NCBI GenBank assembly: GCA_946406115.1
Contig: OX291545.1
Coordinates: forward strand, 9,314,001 to 9,378,000
Source: Apoda limacodes
Lineage: Eukaryota; Arthropoda; Insecta; Lepidoptera; Limacodidae
Reading direction: 5' to 3'
DNA: 64,000 bases
Positions 41,693 through 52,145 of this stretch are shown in pieces; the first letter of the stretch is position 1, and the number at the start of each line of letters is the position of its first letter. The notes beneath the pieces were generated by a model. It was not told where the DNA came from and did not search any database. It worked only from the letters and a program-made list of their open reading frames with translations. The position numbers were made by a program, and so were the translations under genes.

Positions 41693-42435
41693 TCAGTGCC
41701 TGCAGACTGATGAGCCTTTTTCATCCCTGCCTTCCTGCAGCTGCACACGTTCCTACAACTCTATTCGCAGTCGCAACAAATCAGCCGCAAGAAGTGTTGT
41801 GGGGCTGCGTGGAGCCATCATTTTAGAGTTGAGGCCTTTTGACGTAGATATCAAAGAGTATTATAATTATACCAAAAGGAAGTAGATATCCACCTCCAGG
41901 AGAGAGGGTTTAGTGTGGATCCCATCCACGCCTGTACCTTTTAGATTGTCCATGAGCAGTTAAATAGAAAATAATAAATCAGAAGTTTTGTGTATAATTT
42001 TTAAATTATCAAAAAATACCAAAAACTGACTGAGATATAGACAATCAAAGTTTTTGGTAAAATGCCTGACCCGCAAAACTTAACAAGGCTTAACGGATGA
42101 CCGTCCCTCGGCTGACGTCACAGCGCCTAAGACTCGCCGTGCGTGTAAGAATTTTATATAGAGTTTTGGCTCGCAGTGTGCATGTTGAATACATTATTTT
42201 CATTTCCATTAATGTAATAATCCAATAGTGTAAGTTTTAAAAGTTTAACGTAATTAGTAAAGAATATTTATTTTTAATAACTATTTATGATACTGTTATG
42301 AAATGAAGATAGTTTTTACATGGCGCGAGTACAAATATACCAATGAATTTTGTGCAGTTGCGTACAAGATTTTATCTGAAACTGATAAAATAACACACAT
42401 TAAGGAAAATAAGCATATTAATAAAAATAAGACGA

Positions 42436-43793
42436 AAAAGATCGGCCAAGTGCGAGTCGGACTCGCGCACGTAGGGTTCCGTACTTTTATCTATAAAAAT
42501 AGCAAAAAAATCACGTGTGTTTTATGGGAGCCCCCTTAAATATTTGTTTTATTTTAATTTAATTATTGATTTTTAAAGTGACTATATAACTAAATATTCT
42601 ATTTATATTTTAATCCTTCGCACGCGCAAGGTCCCATTACGGGGTTTAGGCGTATGAAGCACCTCATTAACTAAATAACCGGACGCGCGAAGCGTCTACC
42701 GGTTGCCGATATCAATGTCGAGCAAAATCGAGCAAAACAATTACACAGATAAAAAGGATTTATGTTTACAAGACGGAGTACTTTCTTAAAATATTTAGTC
42801 ATTCCAAAAATATATTTTCTCAGATTAAAAATGTCTGATTAAAAACCACCTGTCTGTTTCTGATTCTATTTTATTCTTAGATTTTTTTTAATTTTAAGAT
42901 AAATATGCTTATTTTGAGATTTAGTTTTATTTCAGTAAAAAAGATGGACTTCTTTAAAATCAAGAATTTAATTCTTTCTAAGATAAATCTAAATAATATC
43001 AAGAGATGGTGTTGTACAGTTATTGACACTAAGATAGAACGCGCTATTTAGAATTATTATGATTAATAACTACTTTCATAATTAAATCGTTAAGTAAAAA
43101 TGCAATAGTCAGATACCTATGAAGAACGCAGTTACATCTCTAAGTATGATGTTTTTGAATCGTCGGTACTGTGTATAAATACCATTATTTCTCATTGCAT
43201 ATTCTCAAATAGAAATATTATTACCTACTCTGAAGAATCAATTAATCAAATATAATTGCTAGAAAAAAGAATAATATTTCTTATTCTAACAAAAAAATTC
43301 TTTAATGGAAATCGAAACATCTTTCACTTAAAGAATAAATTATCTTTGACTCGATTCATTTGTTTAATTGCATTGAATATTTTTTGTCTTGGTACAAATA
43401 AATATTTTTAAGATTTTTTTTTTACTTTTACTAAGTACGTCTTAGTAACGTCTATAGGGAGAGGATCATTTTCTTGGAGTTAATGAATTTGCTTTGATAC
43501 AAAGCAATTTGCCTTGTTTTAAGTAATCTGTTTTTATCGTGTATTATAATTATTATTAAAATTAATTATTATAAATTGTTGTATGGGAGCCCCCTTAAAT
43601 ATTTATTTTATTCTATTTTTTATTATTTGTTGTTATAGCGGCAACGGAAATACATCTTCTGTGAAAATTTCAATTGTCTAACTATCACGGTTCATGAGAT
43701 ACAGCCTGGTGACAGACGGACGGACGGACGGACAGACAGCGGAGCCTTAGTAATAGGGTTCCTAATTACCCTTTGGGTACGGAACCCTAAAAA
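42436..43793 (+). repeat. Repeat G, long copy interrupted by other insertions
   Basis: Head at 42436-42605 (GGCCAAGTGCGAGTCGGAC, AGGGTTCCGTACTTTTATC) and tail at 43579-43793 (TATGGGAGCCCCCTTAAAT, CATGAGATACAGCCTGGTGA, GACGG repeats, GGGTACGGAACCCTAAAAA) match the uninterrupted copy at 52860-53311. Between them lie about 85 bp at 42620-42705 (TTCGCACGCGCAAGG...CGCGCGAAGCG) and about 830 bp at 42744-43575, absent from the other copy. Confidence 0.7.
42744..43575. mobile_element. Insertion inside repeat G, MITE-like
   Basis: Compared with the intact copy at 52860, about 830 bp extra lies between CGAGCAAAACAATT and TTGTTGTATGGGAGC. Ends look like imperfect inverted repeats (ACACAGATAAAAAGGATT and the complement of AATCTGTTTTTATCGTGT). 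AT-rich, no coding. Borders approximate. Confidence 0.45.
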
Positions 43794-44377
43794 ATGATTT
43801 TGGTACACTGCTAGATTCCCGCCTAGATAAAAAACTTCTAGCTCTTTTATATATAAGTACCTGAATTTTACGGGAAGCAGATTGTTTATTACTCGCTTCA
43901 ATAGCTATAGCTATAATAATAATTTTTGGACATATCACACAGCGCCATCTGGTCCCTAACTAAGCAAAGCTTGTATTATGAAAACTAGACAACGGACACA
44001 AATACTTATATACTTTTTTTTTGTAAATACATTCATATCATCCAACCTCAAGACAAACACAAATGTTTATCACATAAATGTTTGTCCAGTGCAGCACTGC
44101 ACACTGCAGACTCTGGCCCATTTTTTTCTGACATTAACGTCTTTAGGCATCATTATAAATGTGTTTTCCGGTGTATATAAAGTTGTAGACTTGCATTTTT
44201 GCAACTTAAACAACACAATATTTATATTTATTATACGACTTCTGCTTAGACTGAGACATATTAATCAACTCTCGTTCTGTAGATTAATTCTCGTACCTAT
44301 AGGAGTTTGCACTACTACGCGGTCTTAAGTGCTATGACGTGCTCACGCACTAAAAAAGCGTACTTTGATCTGGGACC

Positions 44378-44527
44378 TTATTAGAAACAGTCTCGATCTG
44401 TTTAGGATCTGGAATTCGAGACAAAAATGTATGGAGTCTGACTTACCTCTCGAAACCCGTGAATGTACTTGCATACATTTTGGTTTTGAATTTCAGAGTC
44501 TGAATAGCTCGAGACTGTTCCCAATAA
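44378..44527. mobile_element. Fold-back MITE family M3, copy 2
   Basis: ACCTTATTAGAAACAGTCTCG...CTCGAGACTGTTCCCAATAA GGT, with the shared centre GACTTACCTCTCGAAACCCG and GTGAATGTACTTGCATACA. About 150 bp. Confidence 0.7.
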
Positions 44528-44639
44528 GGTCACTGCTCTAATTTTGACAGTTTTTATCGTATGATAATGTTATTTGCATCAAAATTTAAGATTTGAAAAA
44601 AATCTTTTCATATAAAAATAAAAATAAATTAAATTAAAT

Positions 44640-44990
44640 CGTTTTGAAGCCGGTTGTTTTTTTTTGTTAAAAAGTTTTTATTTTTTACTTTTGAGTTACG
44701 AATTGCTGTTTTTTTTTCTCGTACACTAAAAAAATTGATACTCGTAACAAAATTTTAAACAATCATCAACGTATTGACCAGTTCCAAATTAGACCAATAA
44801 TTTTTTTTGACCAATAATATAAGTTTTAAATTTACAACAATAATATGGGACTACCTCGGAAGTATACCCTTTTAATTAAAAAAAGAATTATGAAAATTCG
44901 TCTATATATGGCGGAGTTATGGTTGAACACACATAAAAAACAAATCCCAATTTGCTAACCTCCTCCTTTTCTGAAGTCGGTTAAAAAAGT
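44640..44990 (+). repeat. Dispersed repeat R4, long copy
   Basis: TTGAAGCCGGTTGTTTTTTT, TTTTACTTTTGAGTTACG, ATGGGACTACC, GAAGTATACCCTTTTAA, TCTATATATGGCGGAGTTAT, AACCTCCTCC. Same order as 55640-55935. The minus-strand open frame here (44917-45102) is incidental. Confidence 0.6.
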
Positions 44991-45182
44991 ATTTTTTCGT
45001 CGTTTTGATTTTTTGTTCAAAAGTTTTTAATACCAAACATTGCTGTTTTCCTTTGCGATAAGTGTTTTTGTCGTCATTTATCAATGTTGGCAAGTAATTC
45101 ATAATATGATAAGTAGATTTATTCTCCTTGTCGCATCGCTCGCTACTTTGTTTTCGCTTAGGGTTCTATCTGCCTTTTTTTC

Positions 45183-45645
45183 AGAGCAAAGCAGTACTTC
45201 ACCTCGGGCAAAGGTTGCTGCTTTGCAAGTCGGGCGTATTAAGTCTGAGAAGAGATTTTGCCTCTCTGTGTGTGTTCTACCGATTGTACAATGGGATGTG
45301 TTCTGAAGAATTGTTCGGAATGATACTCACGGGTACTTTCTACCATCGCACCGCTCGCCATCGGCAGGGAATTAATTCTCACACTTAGAACCTTAGAAAT
45401 GGTCGCGTACAGTTCGATTTCACAGAAACTTCCTCGCGCGAACGCTTTGGTTGTGGACTGAGCTCCCTGCTAAGGTTTTCTCTACGGAATACAGTATGGG
45501 GTTCTTCAAGAAAGAAGATACTAGATTTTTGAATGGTCTGCAACGCCCGAGTGATGTCCCAGGTGTTGCAATCGTCCATAGGCTACGGTGACCGCTTACC
45601 ATCAGGCTGACCGTACGCTTGTTGGCCAACTTAATGGTATAAACA
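45183..45645 (+). pseudogene. LINE family L copy: 5'-truncated and internally deleted
   Basis: Plus strand. AKQYFTSGQ-like codons (AAAGCAGTACTTCACCTCGG) and LLLYKS-V lead straight into LSLRRDFASLCVFYRLYNG. The roughly 230 bp that encode EYCCHLWAGAP in the 18.5-kb copy are missing. It continues through FYHRTARHRQGINSHT with frameshifts to the shared 3' UTR (CCATAGGCTACGGTGACCG...TTAATGGTATAAAC). Confidence 0.75.
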
Positions 45646-45649
45646 AAAT

Positions 45650-46260
45650 ATAGGAGCAGAGAAAGACAAAGAATCCCGATCGAAAGCTTCCACGGGAATA
45701 GGTTTTTCTGGTAGTAAAAGGTACTTTAGTTGTGTAATAAAAGTTTGTTTCGTTTGTCAGTCTAGTTTGTTGCCGTATCCTACAATATTTTACATTACAT
45801 ATAGTAGGTACTTTACTTTATTATAAACATATTTTTACAAAAATACTGCATTTGGAGTAGACCTTGGTTATGTATCATTTTGCGAATTATAAAAGTATCG
45901 TACACAAACAACACAAAACATAGTAATGTTGTACTATCTGTTTCCTTTTCATCATGAAACTTTTAAATCAATCTTTATAAAATGTACAGCTTGCATCTAC
46001 ACCTCAACTTTGTGGCCACACTGTTGATGATTTGGGAGGATGTACCGAAGGTATTGAACGTACTTGAAGTTAATTTAACAGTGTTAGTTAATTAAGAGTA
46101 TTGCGTGCATATTTTATATTTTCTAAACCATTTGTTTAAAAAAACATTGTTTAGTGCTGGGACTTCACACGTAAAAGTTCTTTGTGAACAACGTGTGCCT
46201 GCGGTACTCGAGGGCACAAAGGCACTGTTCGCTTATCAACCTGCGGTCCAAAGACTACTG
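45650..46260. other. AT-rich intergenic stretch, nothing recognised
   Basis: No repeat or coding signature seen. The sequence becomes GC-richer after 46190, leading into the candidate promoter. Confidence 0.45.
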
Positions 46261-46380
46261 TCGCAGTCGTATATAATCGCTGATCGGCTGCGCCCGCGCA
46301 CATTTGCTGCGTTGCGACTTGTGCCGCTCGCACTATCGCCCGCTTTTTTTGCCTTTTTCACTACGCGAGTGAGGTTAGTG
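46190..46380 (+). promoter_or_regulatory. Candidate promoter and non-coding first exon (possibly of the CRAL-TRIO gene)
   Basis: A GC-rich island in AT-rich DNA. TATATAAT at 46270, then about 100 bp of GC-rich sequence (CTGCGCCCGCGCACATTTGC) ending at GCGAGTGAG|GTTAGT (46374), a plausible donor. The next plus-strand acceptor linked to a convincing ATG is at 51108, 4.7 kb on. Linking the two is an inference. Confidence 0.3.
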
Positions 46381-46469
46381 CAAGAATTTAACAATTTGCT
46401 AATTTTTATTAGTGGAAAATTAGAGCGTAGATGTAATTTAATAGACCGTGTCGATTATGTGTAGTGATC

Positions 46470-47890
46470 GTTTAAAATGTGCATGTTTATTTAACTGTGC
46501 AGTTGATTTTTTGTTTTGTTTATATTAGTTTGTTATAGTAACAGTCCACTGAAGGTTACGGTTAAATTGATTTATTTTGAAATTTTAGTGGTAGTGATGG
46601 TATGGTGTGGTTTAAATTACAAAATAAGCGAAGTTGCGCCATAATACTTAATTATACAATTTATTGTTAAAGTATTTCTAACATAATAAAAAAAAACTAA
46701 CTATTTAATTTTTTTATAATCAAAGAGATTAATAGTAAAATTTTTTTTTTTAGTAAAAATCAGTAATCCGACATGGCATTCAATAGGTACTATGGCCCGA
46801 AGAGATTCTTATCACTGCTTTCTGTGCCCGCTAAGTAGATTTGGAGATTTTGCGACTTTTTAGTTTTTGGAAAAAAGTGTTGACAAAATTCCTACGCAGG
46901 GTTTTTGAGTGTACAGACTTCTTAGACATTAAAAAAAGTATTCGTGTCCAATCCCCCACTTACTTTTTTTAGATTACGAATAGGTTTGGCAAAGGAGGAT
47001 GGATATTGTTCTGTCATAGTCTTTCACTTTACAACTTATTATTTATTATAAAGCATATATTTATGTCTTATGGGACATATATATATATATGTGTATGTAT
47101 TAAGCCGCTGTATTATAAATCAGTATTGCGGCGTCAGGCTTACCACCTATCACGCAGGCAGGACTAAAGTTTATGTAAAGGGACTTCCCCTACATTATGT
47201 TGTGTGTATTTATTCTGCCACTGAATACATAATAACAATAACAATAAAAACTCTGACATTATACATACATAAATATGTATATACATAAATACTTTTTATA
47301 AAGTAGTGAAATAACTATATATTTGTCATAAGACTCATTGTACTTTGAACAACGTTTTAAATTAAATTTGTGCGTGGTTGAGGGAACTGCAGCTGAAACA
47401 ACACAAGTCCTATAATGCCTATAAAGTGACAACACAAAAATAGTTTCTAATACCAAATAATTATTGAACTACTATGATAAATGACAAAGTGACAAAATTG
47501 ATGATTGTGACAAATGGTCTTCCATTTTTATAACATAAGTTATTTTCATGAAAAAAGCTGTATAGGTAATCCAAGCTTCAGATTACCTACGTAAGTTCAA
47601 TTAATTATAATATTCATAATAAATATTTAGAAAATGAAGTATAAACTTACATTACGAGTACGTTCATCAAATTGAGTAACGCGTCTCATTATGAGAAGAC
47701 TTTAACAACATTCGCTTAAGAAATATCTCACTGTGTGTAATAACATAACAGTGTTACGTAAAGAATAAACATTTCTACTAGAACCGATACAAATCACAGC
47801 CGCTACACAGTTCACACTTTGAACCTAAGCCATGATACAGAATCAACAAATACGAAAAATCTGCAAGCGATGTGTACGATCACAACACTT
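46470..47890. other. AT-rich stretch with a repeat P fragment
   Basis: 47105-47220 carries TAAATCAGTATTGCGGCG, GGCTTACCACCTATCACGC and AGGCAGGACTAAAG, the repeat P phrases also seen near 25957, 49010, 59570 and 61780. Nothing else recognised. Confidence 0.5.
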
Positions 47891-47895
47891 ATCTC

Positions 47896-48178
47896 TAGGG
47901 TTGCCATACGTCCCGTATATATGGGACTGTCACCATATTTGAGAACCTTGTCCCGTATTTTTTAATAATTCCCGTTAATGTACATGTTTGCTTCAATACG
48001 ACTGTCGCAAATCGTCAATTTCATGATTTTGTTATTAGTTTGGGATTCAGGACATCATAGTTATCTCATGTTTTAATATCTTATCATAAAAAATATAGTT
48101 TTTTTAAACTTATTGCTAATCTCGAGAAATATTACCTTAAACGTCCCGTATCAGTCCACAATAATTATGGCAACCCTA
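47896..48178. mobile_element. hAT-type MITE with perfect 8-bp target duplication
   Basis: 283 bp. Left end TAGGGTTGCCATACGTCCCG, right end complement TAGGGTTGCCATAATTATTG; both ends carry ACGTCCCGTAT-like sequence further in. CTTATCTC flanks both sides exactly (47888-47895 and 48179-48186). An 8-bp duplication is the hAT hallmark, and the ends resemble the hAT CAGGGTTGCC type. No transposase. Confidence 0.85.
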
Positions 48179-48303
48179 CTTATCTCCGAAGTCGTGGTCA
48201 GTGATATTACGAACGTATGCTAGTAGTAGCTATCCACGTTTCAAACGATAGTATTCCGTCCCACAAACATGATAAAAGGACAGCTAATCGCCGTTCTGGG
48301 GCT

Positions 48304-48462
48304 TTATTGGGAACAGTCTCGAGCTATTCGGACTCTGGAATTCGAGACTCAGATGTACGGAAGTCTGACTTACTTCTCGAAACCCGTGAATGTACTTGCT
48401 ATGTTTAATGTTTCTCTCGAATTCCAGAGTACCTACAAATAGCTCGAGACTCTTCCCAATAA
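48304..48462. mobile_element. Fold-back MITE family M3, copy 3
   Basis: TTATTGGGAACAGTCTCGAG CTATTCGGACTCTGG at the left; CCAGAGTACCTACAAATAGC TCGAGACTCTTCCCAATAA at the right. Centre GACTTACTTCTCGAAACCCG. The halves pair nearly along their whole length. Confidence 0.75.
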
Positions 48463-48601
48463 GGACCCTCAACAGAAACAAGAGTCGAAATAACTTTAAA
48501 TTTACAAATTGAAACAATCGAACATCGAAAAAATTTTGACCGGGTCTTCGAAATAGCATTGCAACGTTCTAACACTATCGGTCCTTCGACGTTTCTGATA
48601 T

Positions 48602-48706
48602 TACATACGAATGCTTGGAAAATACATACAAAGGCTTGGAAAATACATAAGAACACTTGGAAAATACATACGAAAGCTTGGAAAATTCATACGACGGCTT
48701 GTGTGA
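48602..48706 (+). repeat. Minisatellite, 21-bp unit x5
   Basis: GCTTGGAAAATACATACGAA-type units with CTTGGAA at 48614, 48635, 48656, 48677 and 48698. Because 21 is a multiple of 3 the open frame repeats as a heptad (T/KAWKIH) on the plus strand; no longer gene surrounds it. Confidence 0.8.
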
Positions 48707-49004
48707 GCCAACTCCAAATATCCCTCAGCATAAAATTAAGTTTTTTATTTAGATTCTATTACCTTGCGATTAGCTTTTTCTGCTTGAGGTATTGGTAAAA
48801 ATTATTCGTTTGCAGGAAATAACGAATTAAAATTATTGTAAGGTAGTTTATAGTTAGTAATTATAGTTCATAAAGATCTGACAATGGGGGTATATTATTC
48901 TGTCGCTCCTGGTTTATTATTTTTCAGCTTATTACTTTAAAACCTTATAATTTACGAAGTATGTGACATATATGAAGCAACCTTGCATTTGCACTGCATT
49001 ATAA

Positions 49005-49173
49005 GCAGTGTTGGAGCGATAGGCCCACCACCACCACCAACACATTATAGTGTAGGTGTATATCCAGCCATTGGATACCCACTTCAAGGAATAAAAAGGG
49101 GGAAGATATACATACATACATACATATATACATACTCAAATATATACATACATATAAACGTCCATAAGTACGT
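49005..49173 (+). repeat. Repeat P fragment followed by a CATA microsatellite
   Basis: AGCAGTGTTGGAGCGATAGG, CCCACCACCACC, ATATCCAGCCATTGGATACC, AAAAAGGGGGAAGATATAC, then CATA/CATATA repeats (49106-49173). It parallels 59570-59730. Confidence 0.6.
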
Positions 49174-49444
49174 AAGGTAATTTATGTATATGTTGCAATA
49201 CTATAAATGTTCTTAAAGTTATATGTGGCAATGACTTACACTGATAAGACCCTTACATCCCGTTATCGGCCTTTTGTTTTGATATCAGGCGTTATCAGTA
49301 ATTTAATTTTTAAGTCTTATTGTCATGGAATTGTTTACATGTCTTTATGCGTGTAGACTTTTCTTAAAGTTAATACATTGTCAAAACAAAAAATACTTGG
49401 ACAGTTGTTTTGAAAACAGCTGGTTTTAAAAACATATATTTATG

Positions 49445-49690
49445 ATTTTTTTCCCACCGGCTTCACTCGCCTTAAATGTGGTTCTCGGCGTGGGAAATAA
49501 TTGATTATACTAAAAAAGTTTATTAGCAAGCTATAGACGTCGCTATAGTTCGTTCAAGTGGAATTGAGTTATAGTTATTCCCGTGGAAACGTTTGCATTT
49601 TCCCGTAGAACCCAGATCCGTTCAGCCGTTCTGACGAGATTGAATGAACAAACATCCATCCATCCAAACTTTCGTATTTAAAATATTAGT
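49445..49690 (+). repeat. Dispersed repeat H, copy 2
   Basis: CCGGCTTCACTCGCCTTAAA, TGTGGTTCTCGGCGTGGG, AAGCTATAGACGTCGCTATAG, TTCCCGTGGAAACG, ending in CATC repeats and AATATTAGTGTACA. Helitron/Lep1-like. Confidence 0.6.
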
Positions 49691-50101
49691 GTACATAAGT
49701 TAGTTTGAATTTATGAGACCTGAAATCTTATCCATATCTATATATTAGATGTATTATATGAATTAGATAAGATTGTTCATTTCTATTTCCATTATGATGA
49801 AAAATCTCTTTTTTTAAGAGTACCAAATAATTTTCCTTTCTGTTTTTTTTTTTTATAAATAATGCTTAAAGTAATTAATTATATTTTTAGATAATGGCGC
49901 GAATACCATTTTTGTAGAACCTAATCAAGCCGATAAAATCAACCGGCTGATAATTCTATTTCCTTAATAGCAGTTTTTTCCGTAGGTATGTATGGTTAGA
50001 CTAGTCTTTGCATGACATGTATTAGGTTTAGGACATTTAGGCTTAGGATATATACATACATACCGACATACCGTTGAATTAATATAATTATATATAATGT
50101 C

Positions 50102-50393
50102 AAGACCCAAAAATCGCAGCGGCCTTCATACAAACGAATTTCTCACTTATTTTTGACACTTGCTGATCAAACACCACGCAATCTTGAAGACATGTTCTAG
50201 TAATCAATATCTAGGTCTGCAGTGTGCCAGTTTTCTATCAAATTTTATAGTTCAAAAGTTAAACAGGATCCTAGTTTTTTATACAAATGGTTATAAAAAA
50301 AATTCATGAGAAACAAATGAGAAACAAATGAGAAACAAATGAGAAATTAGTTTGTATGAAGCCCACTGCGAGGCGCCGCGAAGTGTATCCTTA
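50102..50393. mobile_element. MITE family M2, copy 2
   Basis: Left AAAATCGCAGCGGCCTTCAT ACAAACGAATTTCTCACTTA; right GAGAAATTAGTTTGTATGAA GCCCACTGCGAGGCGCCGCG. Same ends and inner phrases (CTGCAGTGTGCCAGTTTTCT) as 22626-22964, opposite orientation. Confidence 0.6.
50306..50349 (+). repeat. Tandem repeat, 11-bp unit, about 3.5 copies
   Basis: ATGAGAAACAA repeated without change; it lies inside the M2 MITE and is absent from the other copy. Confidence 0.85.
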
Positions 50394-50869
50394 AGGGATT
50401 CTATTTACTTGAATACTTGAAAGATTTGTATATCCTGGTATAGGAATTTATTTCTGTGTCGTCTCCCTTCACATCCTATCCCTTCGTTACCTATTCTGAT
50501 TTTTATTTAATTTGTAATCTGATATTTCACTTTAATTTCAATGTAACATAGTGAACTTACAAGAATTTGTAAAACGGGCGGTTTTTTTGCGAGTTGCAAA
50601 AAAAACACTCTTAATCCGGGAGTAAGAAAGGCGAGCTTAGGTTCTTTACAACATTTTAGACAATTTTTCAATAAATTTTATACAAAAATATCGACAATTC
50701 AGAGAAATTTTTACCAAAAATTAAGATTTTCACCAGCAATTATTATAACATCCTACCTGCAGTAGTGACAGCAATTTAAAACAAAAACAAGCTTAATTTA
50801 TAAGAACAGTGACTTTACACACTGTCCCCCTTCTCGTTTTCATTACACCCAACTGTGTACAAAAAAAGA

Positions 50870-51075
50870 GGGTAAACACTGTCTACAAAAACTTAGCACG
50901 CCCACGCAGCCCTTCACTTTTTTGTAATACTCGCTGCGTTTTTTGTTCATTTACACATACTAAATGACAGTGTTGCTCTGTACTTACTTATATATACACA
51001 CACACACTTGTATGCATTTTGGTATTTTGTAAGACGTGCCAAGATTTTGTAGGCGCACTATACCTACATTCCTAT
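50870..51075 (+). repeat. Block duplicated at the end of the window (copy A)
   Basis: CACTGTCTACAAAAACTTAG, GCCCACGCA, CATACTAAATGACAGTGTTG, CTCTGTACTT, GTGCCAAGATTTTGTAGGCG CACTATA recur in the same order at 63670-63960. Copy A ends about 30-40 bp before the acceptor of the CRAL-TRIO exon. Confidence 0.65.
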
Positions 51076-51123
51076 ATAACATTAACTTGTATTTTCTCTT
51101 ATTCACAGGGAGAGTAAAGAAAA

Positions 51124-51351
51124 ATGAGTTCAAGCGAGTTCAAGGTGGAGCGGAATGTGGATCTCTCTCCAGAAACCAAGGCCGTAGCAGAGCTGGAGTT
51201 GAGAGAGACTCCGGAGAGAGTGCGGGAGGCTCTGGAGAGGCTCAGAGAACTTCTCAGGGAGAACAAAGATCTATATTACGGGGAAGATGATGAATTACTG
51301 ACTATTTTCTTGCGGCCATGCAAGTGGTATCCAGAAAGCGCGCTCGCCTTG
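51124..51351 (+). CDS. CRAL-TRIO / alpha-tocopherol transfer protein-like, first coding exon (partial gene)
   Basis: Acceptor TTATTCACAG ends at 51108; after a 15-nt 5' UTR (GGAGAGTAAAGAAAA) an ATG opens 76 codons, ending in phase 0 at donor GTGAGT (51352). It reads MSSSEFKVERNVDLSPETK, a charged helix (VREALERLRELLRENKD), then YYGEDDELLTIFLRPCKWYP ESALAL. The F-L-R-x-x-K-x-x-x-x-x-A-L pattern is that of the CRAL-TRIO N-terminal helical domain in alpha-TTP, clavesin and retinaldehyde-binding proteins, which carry tocopherol, phosphoinositides or retinoids between membranes. The Sec14-like lipid-binding core must lie in later exons, none of which I found in the remaining 12.6 kb. Substrate not predictable from this exon. 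Confidence 0.85.
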
Positions 51352-51756
51352 GTGAGTTTTTAACATTAATTTATTTTATTTATTGATGTAGTTGCATTAA
51401 ACATACATTATAGCTTATATATTAGTGTCGGGTTGGGATCGGGAGGGCCAGTTCGACACACATAGGTATTCTTGTATTGCCGTAGAAAACATTGTCGAAT
51501 AAGATTTATATCAGTAATGTTTTATGATTATTCTTAATGATTAAGTTTTATCTGATTAAATACATTAGTGTCTTGACGTCATACAAATAATAAGAAGTAG
51601 GAAATTGGTAAAAAGTATTGGATTACCATCGCACAGTACATACTCGTAGGTAGAAAGGATTATGTTCACAAGTGACAGGTTTGATGAACGCACGGTTAGT
51701 TAATAAGTTTTTTTTCTCTATGTAGACTTTTCTGTGGCTTTACTTTTTTCATGCTA

Positions 51757-52145
51757 AAGTAACTTTTTTGTGAACAATATGTAGCGATTTCAGCGTTTTC
51801 AGGGTTACAATTAAAACAAATAAACTACCAAGTTCAAACAACTTTCTTCAAGGCTGCGCTCCGTATAGAGTTTGGTGCCACATTTTAAGTTCGTCTTTAA
51901 ATACTTACTTGAATAAATAGGTTTTTTAAATTTGTAACCCTAGAGACGCTAAAATCGAATTTTATTCTTACTGTTTATCACAAAACCCTTCTTTAGCTTA
52001 ACTAAAGCTCTAGACTTTAGTACATGTTATATTCTAACGGCGGAGCCTTAAAGAAATATGATTTTTTGGACTTGTTTATTTGTTTTGTGACTGTAGCCCT
52101 GAAAACCCTAAAACTGTTGGTTTGTTCACAAAAAGTTAGTTTTGT
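51757..52145. mobile_element. MITE with inverted ends of about 75 bp (family M4)
   Basis: Left: AAAGTAACTTTTTTGTGAAC, GCGTTTTCAGGGTTACA, AAAACAAATAAACTACC. Right: the complement, GGACTTGTTTATTTGTTTTG, TGTAGCCCTGAAAACCC, GTTCACAAAAAGTTAGTTTT. About 390 bp, no coding. It sits in the CRAL-TRIO intron; no second copy in the window. Confidence 0.6.

Larger units (their letters stand above)
49700..50870. other. Stretch upstream of the CRAL-TRIO exon, mostly repeats
   Basis: Contains the M2 MITE (50102-50393) with its 11-bp tandem repeat. The rest is AT-rich; an inverted pair (GGTTTTTTTGCGAGTTGC / GCAAAAAAAACACTC) lies near 50580. No exon recognised. Confidence 0.5.
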
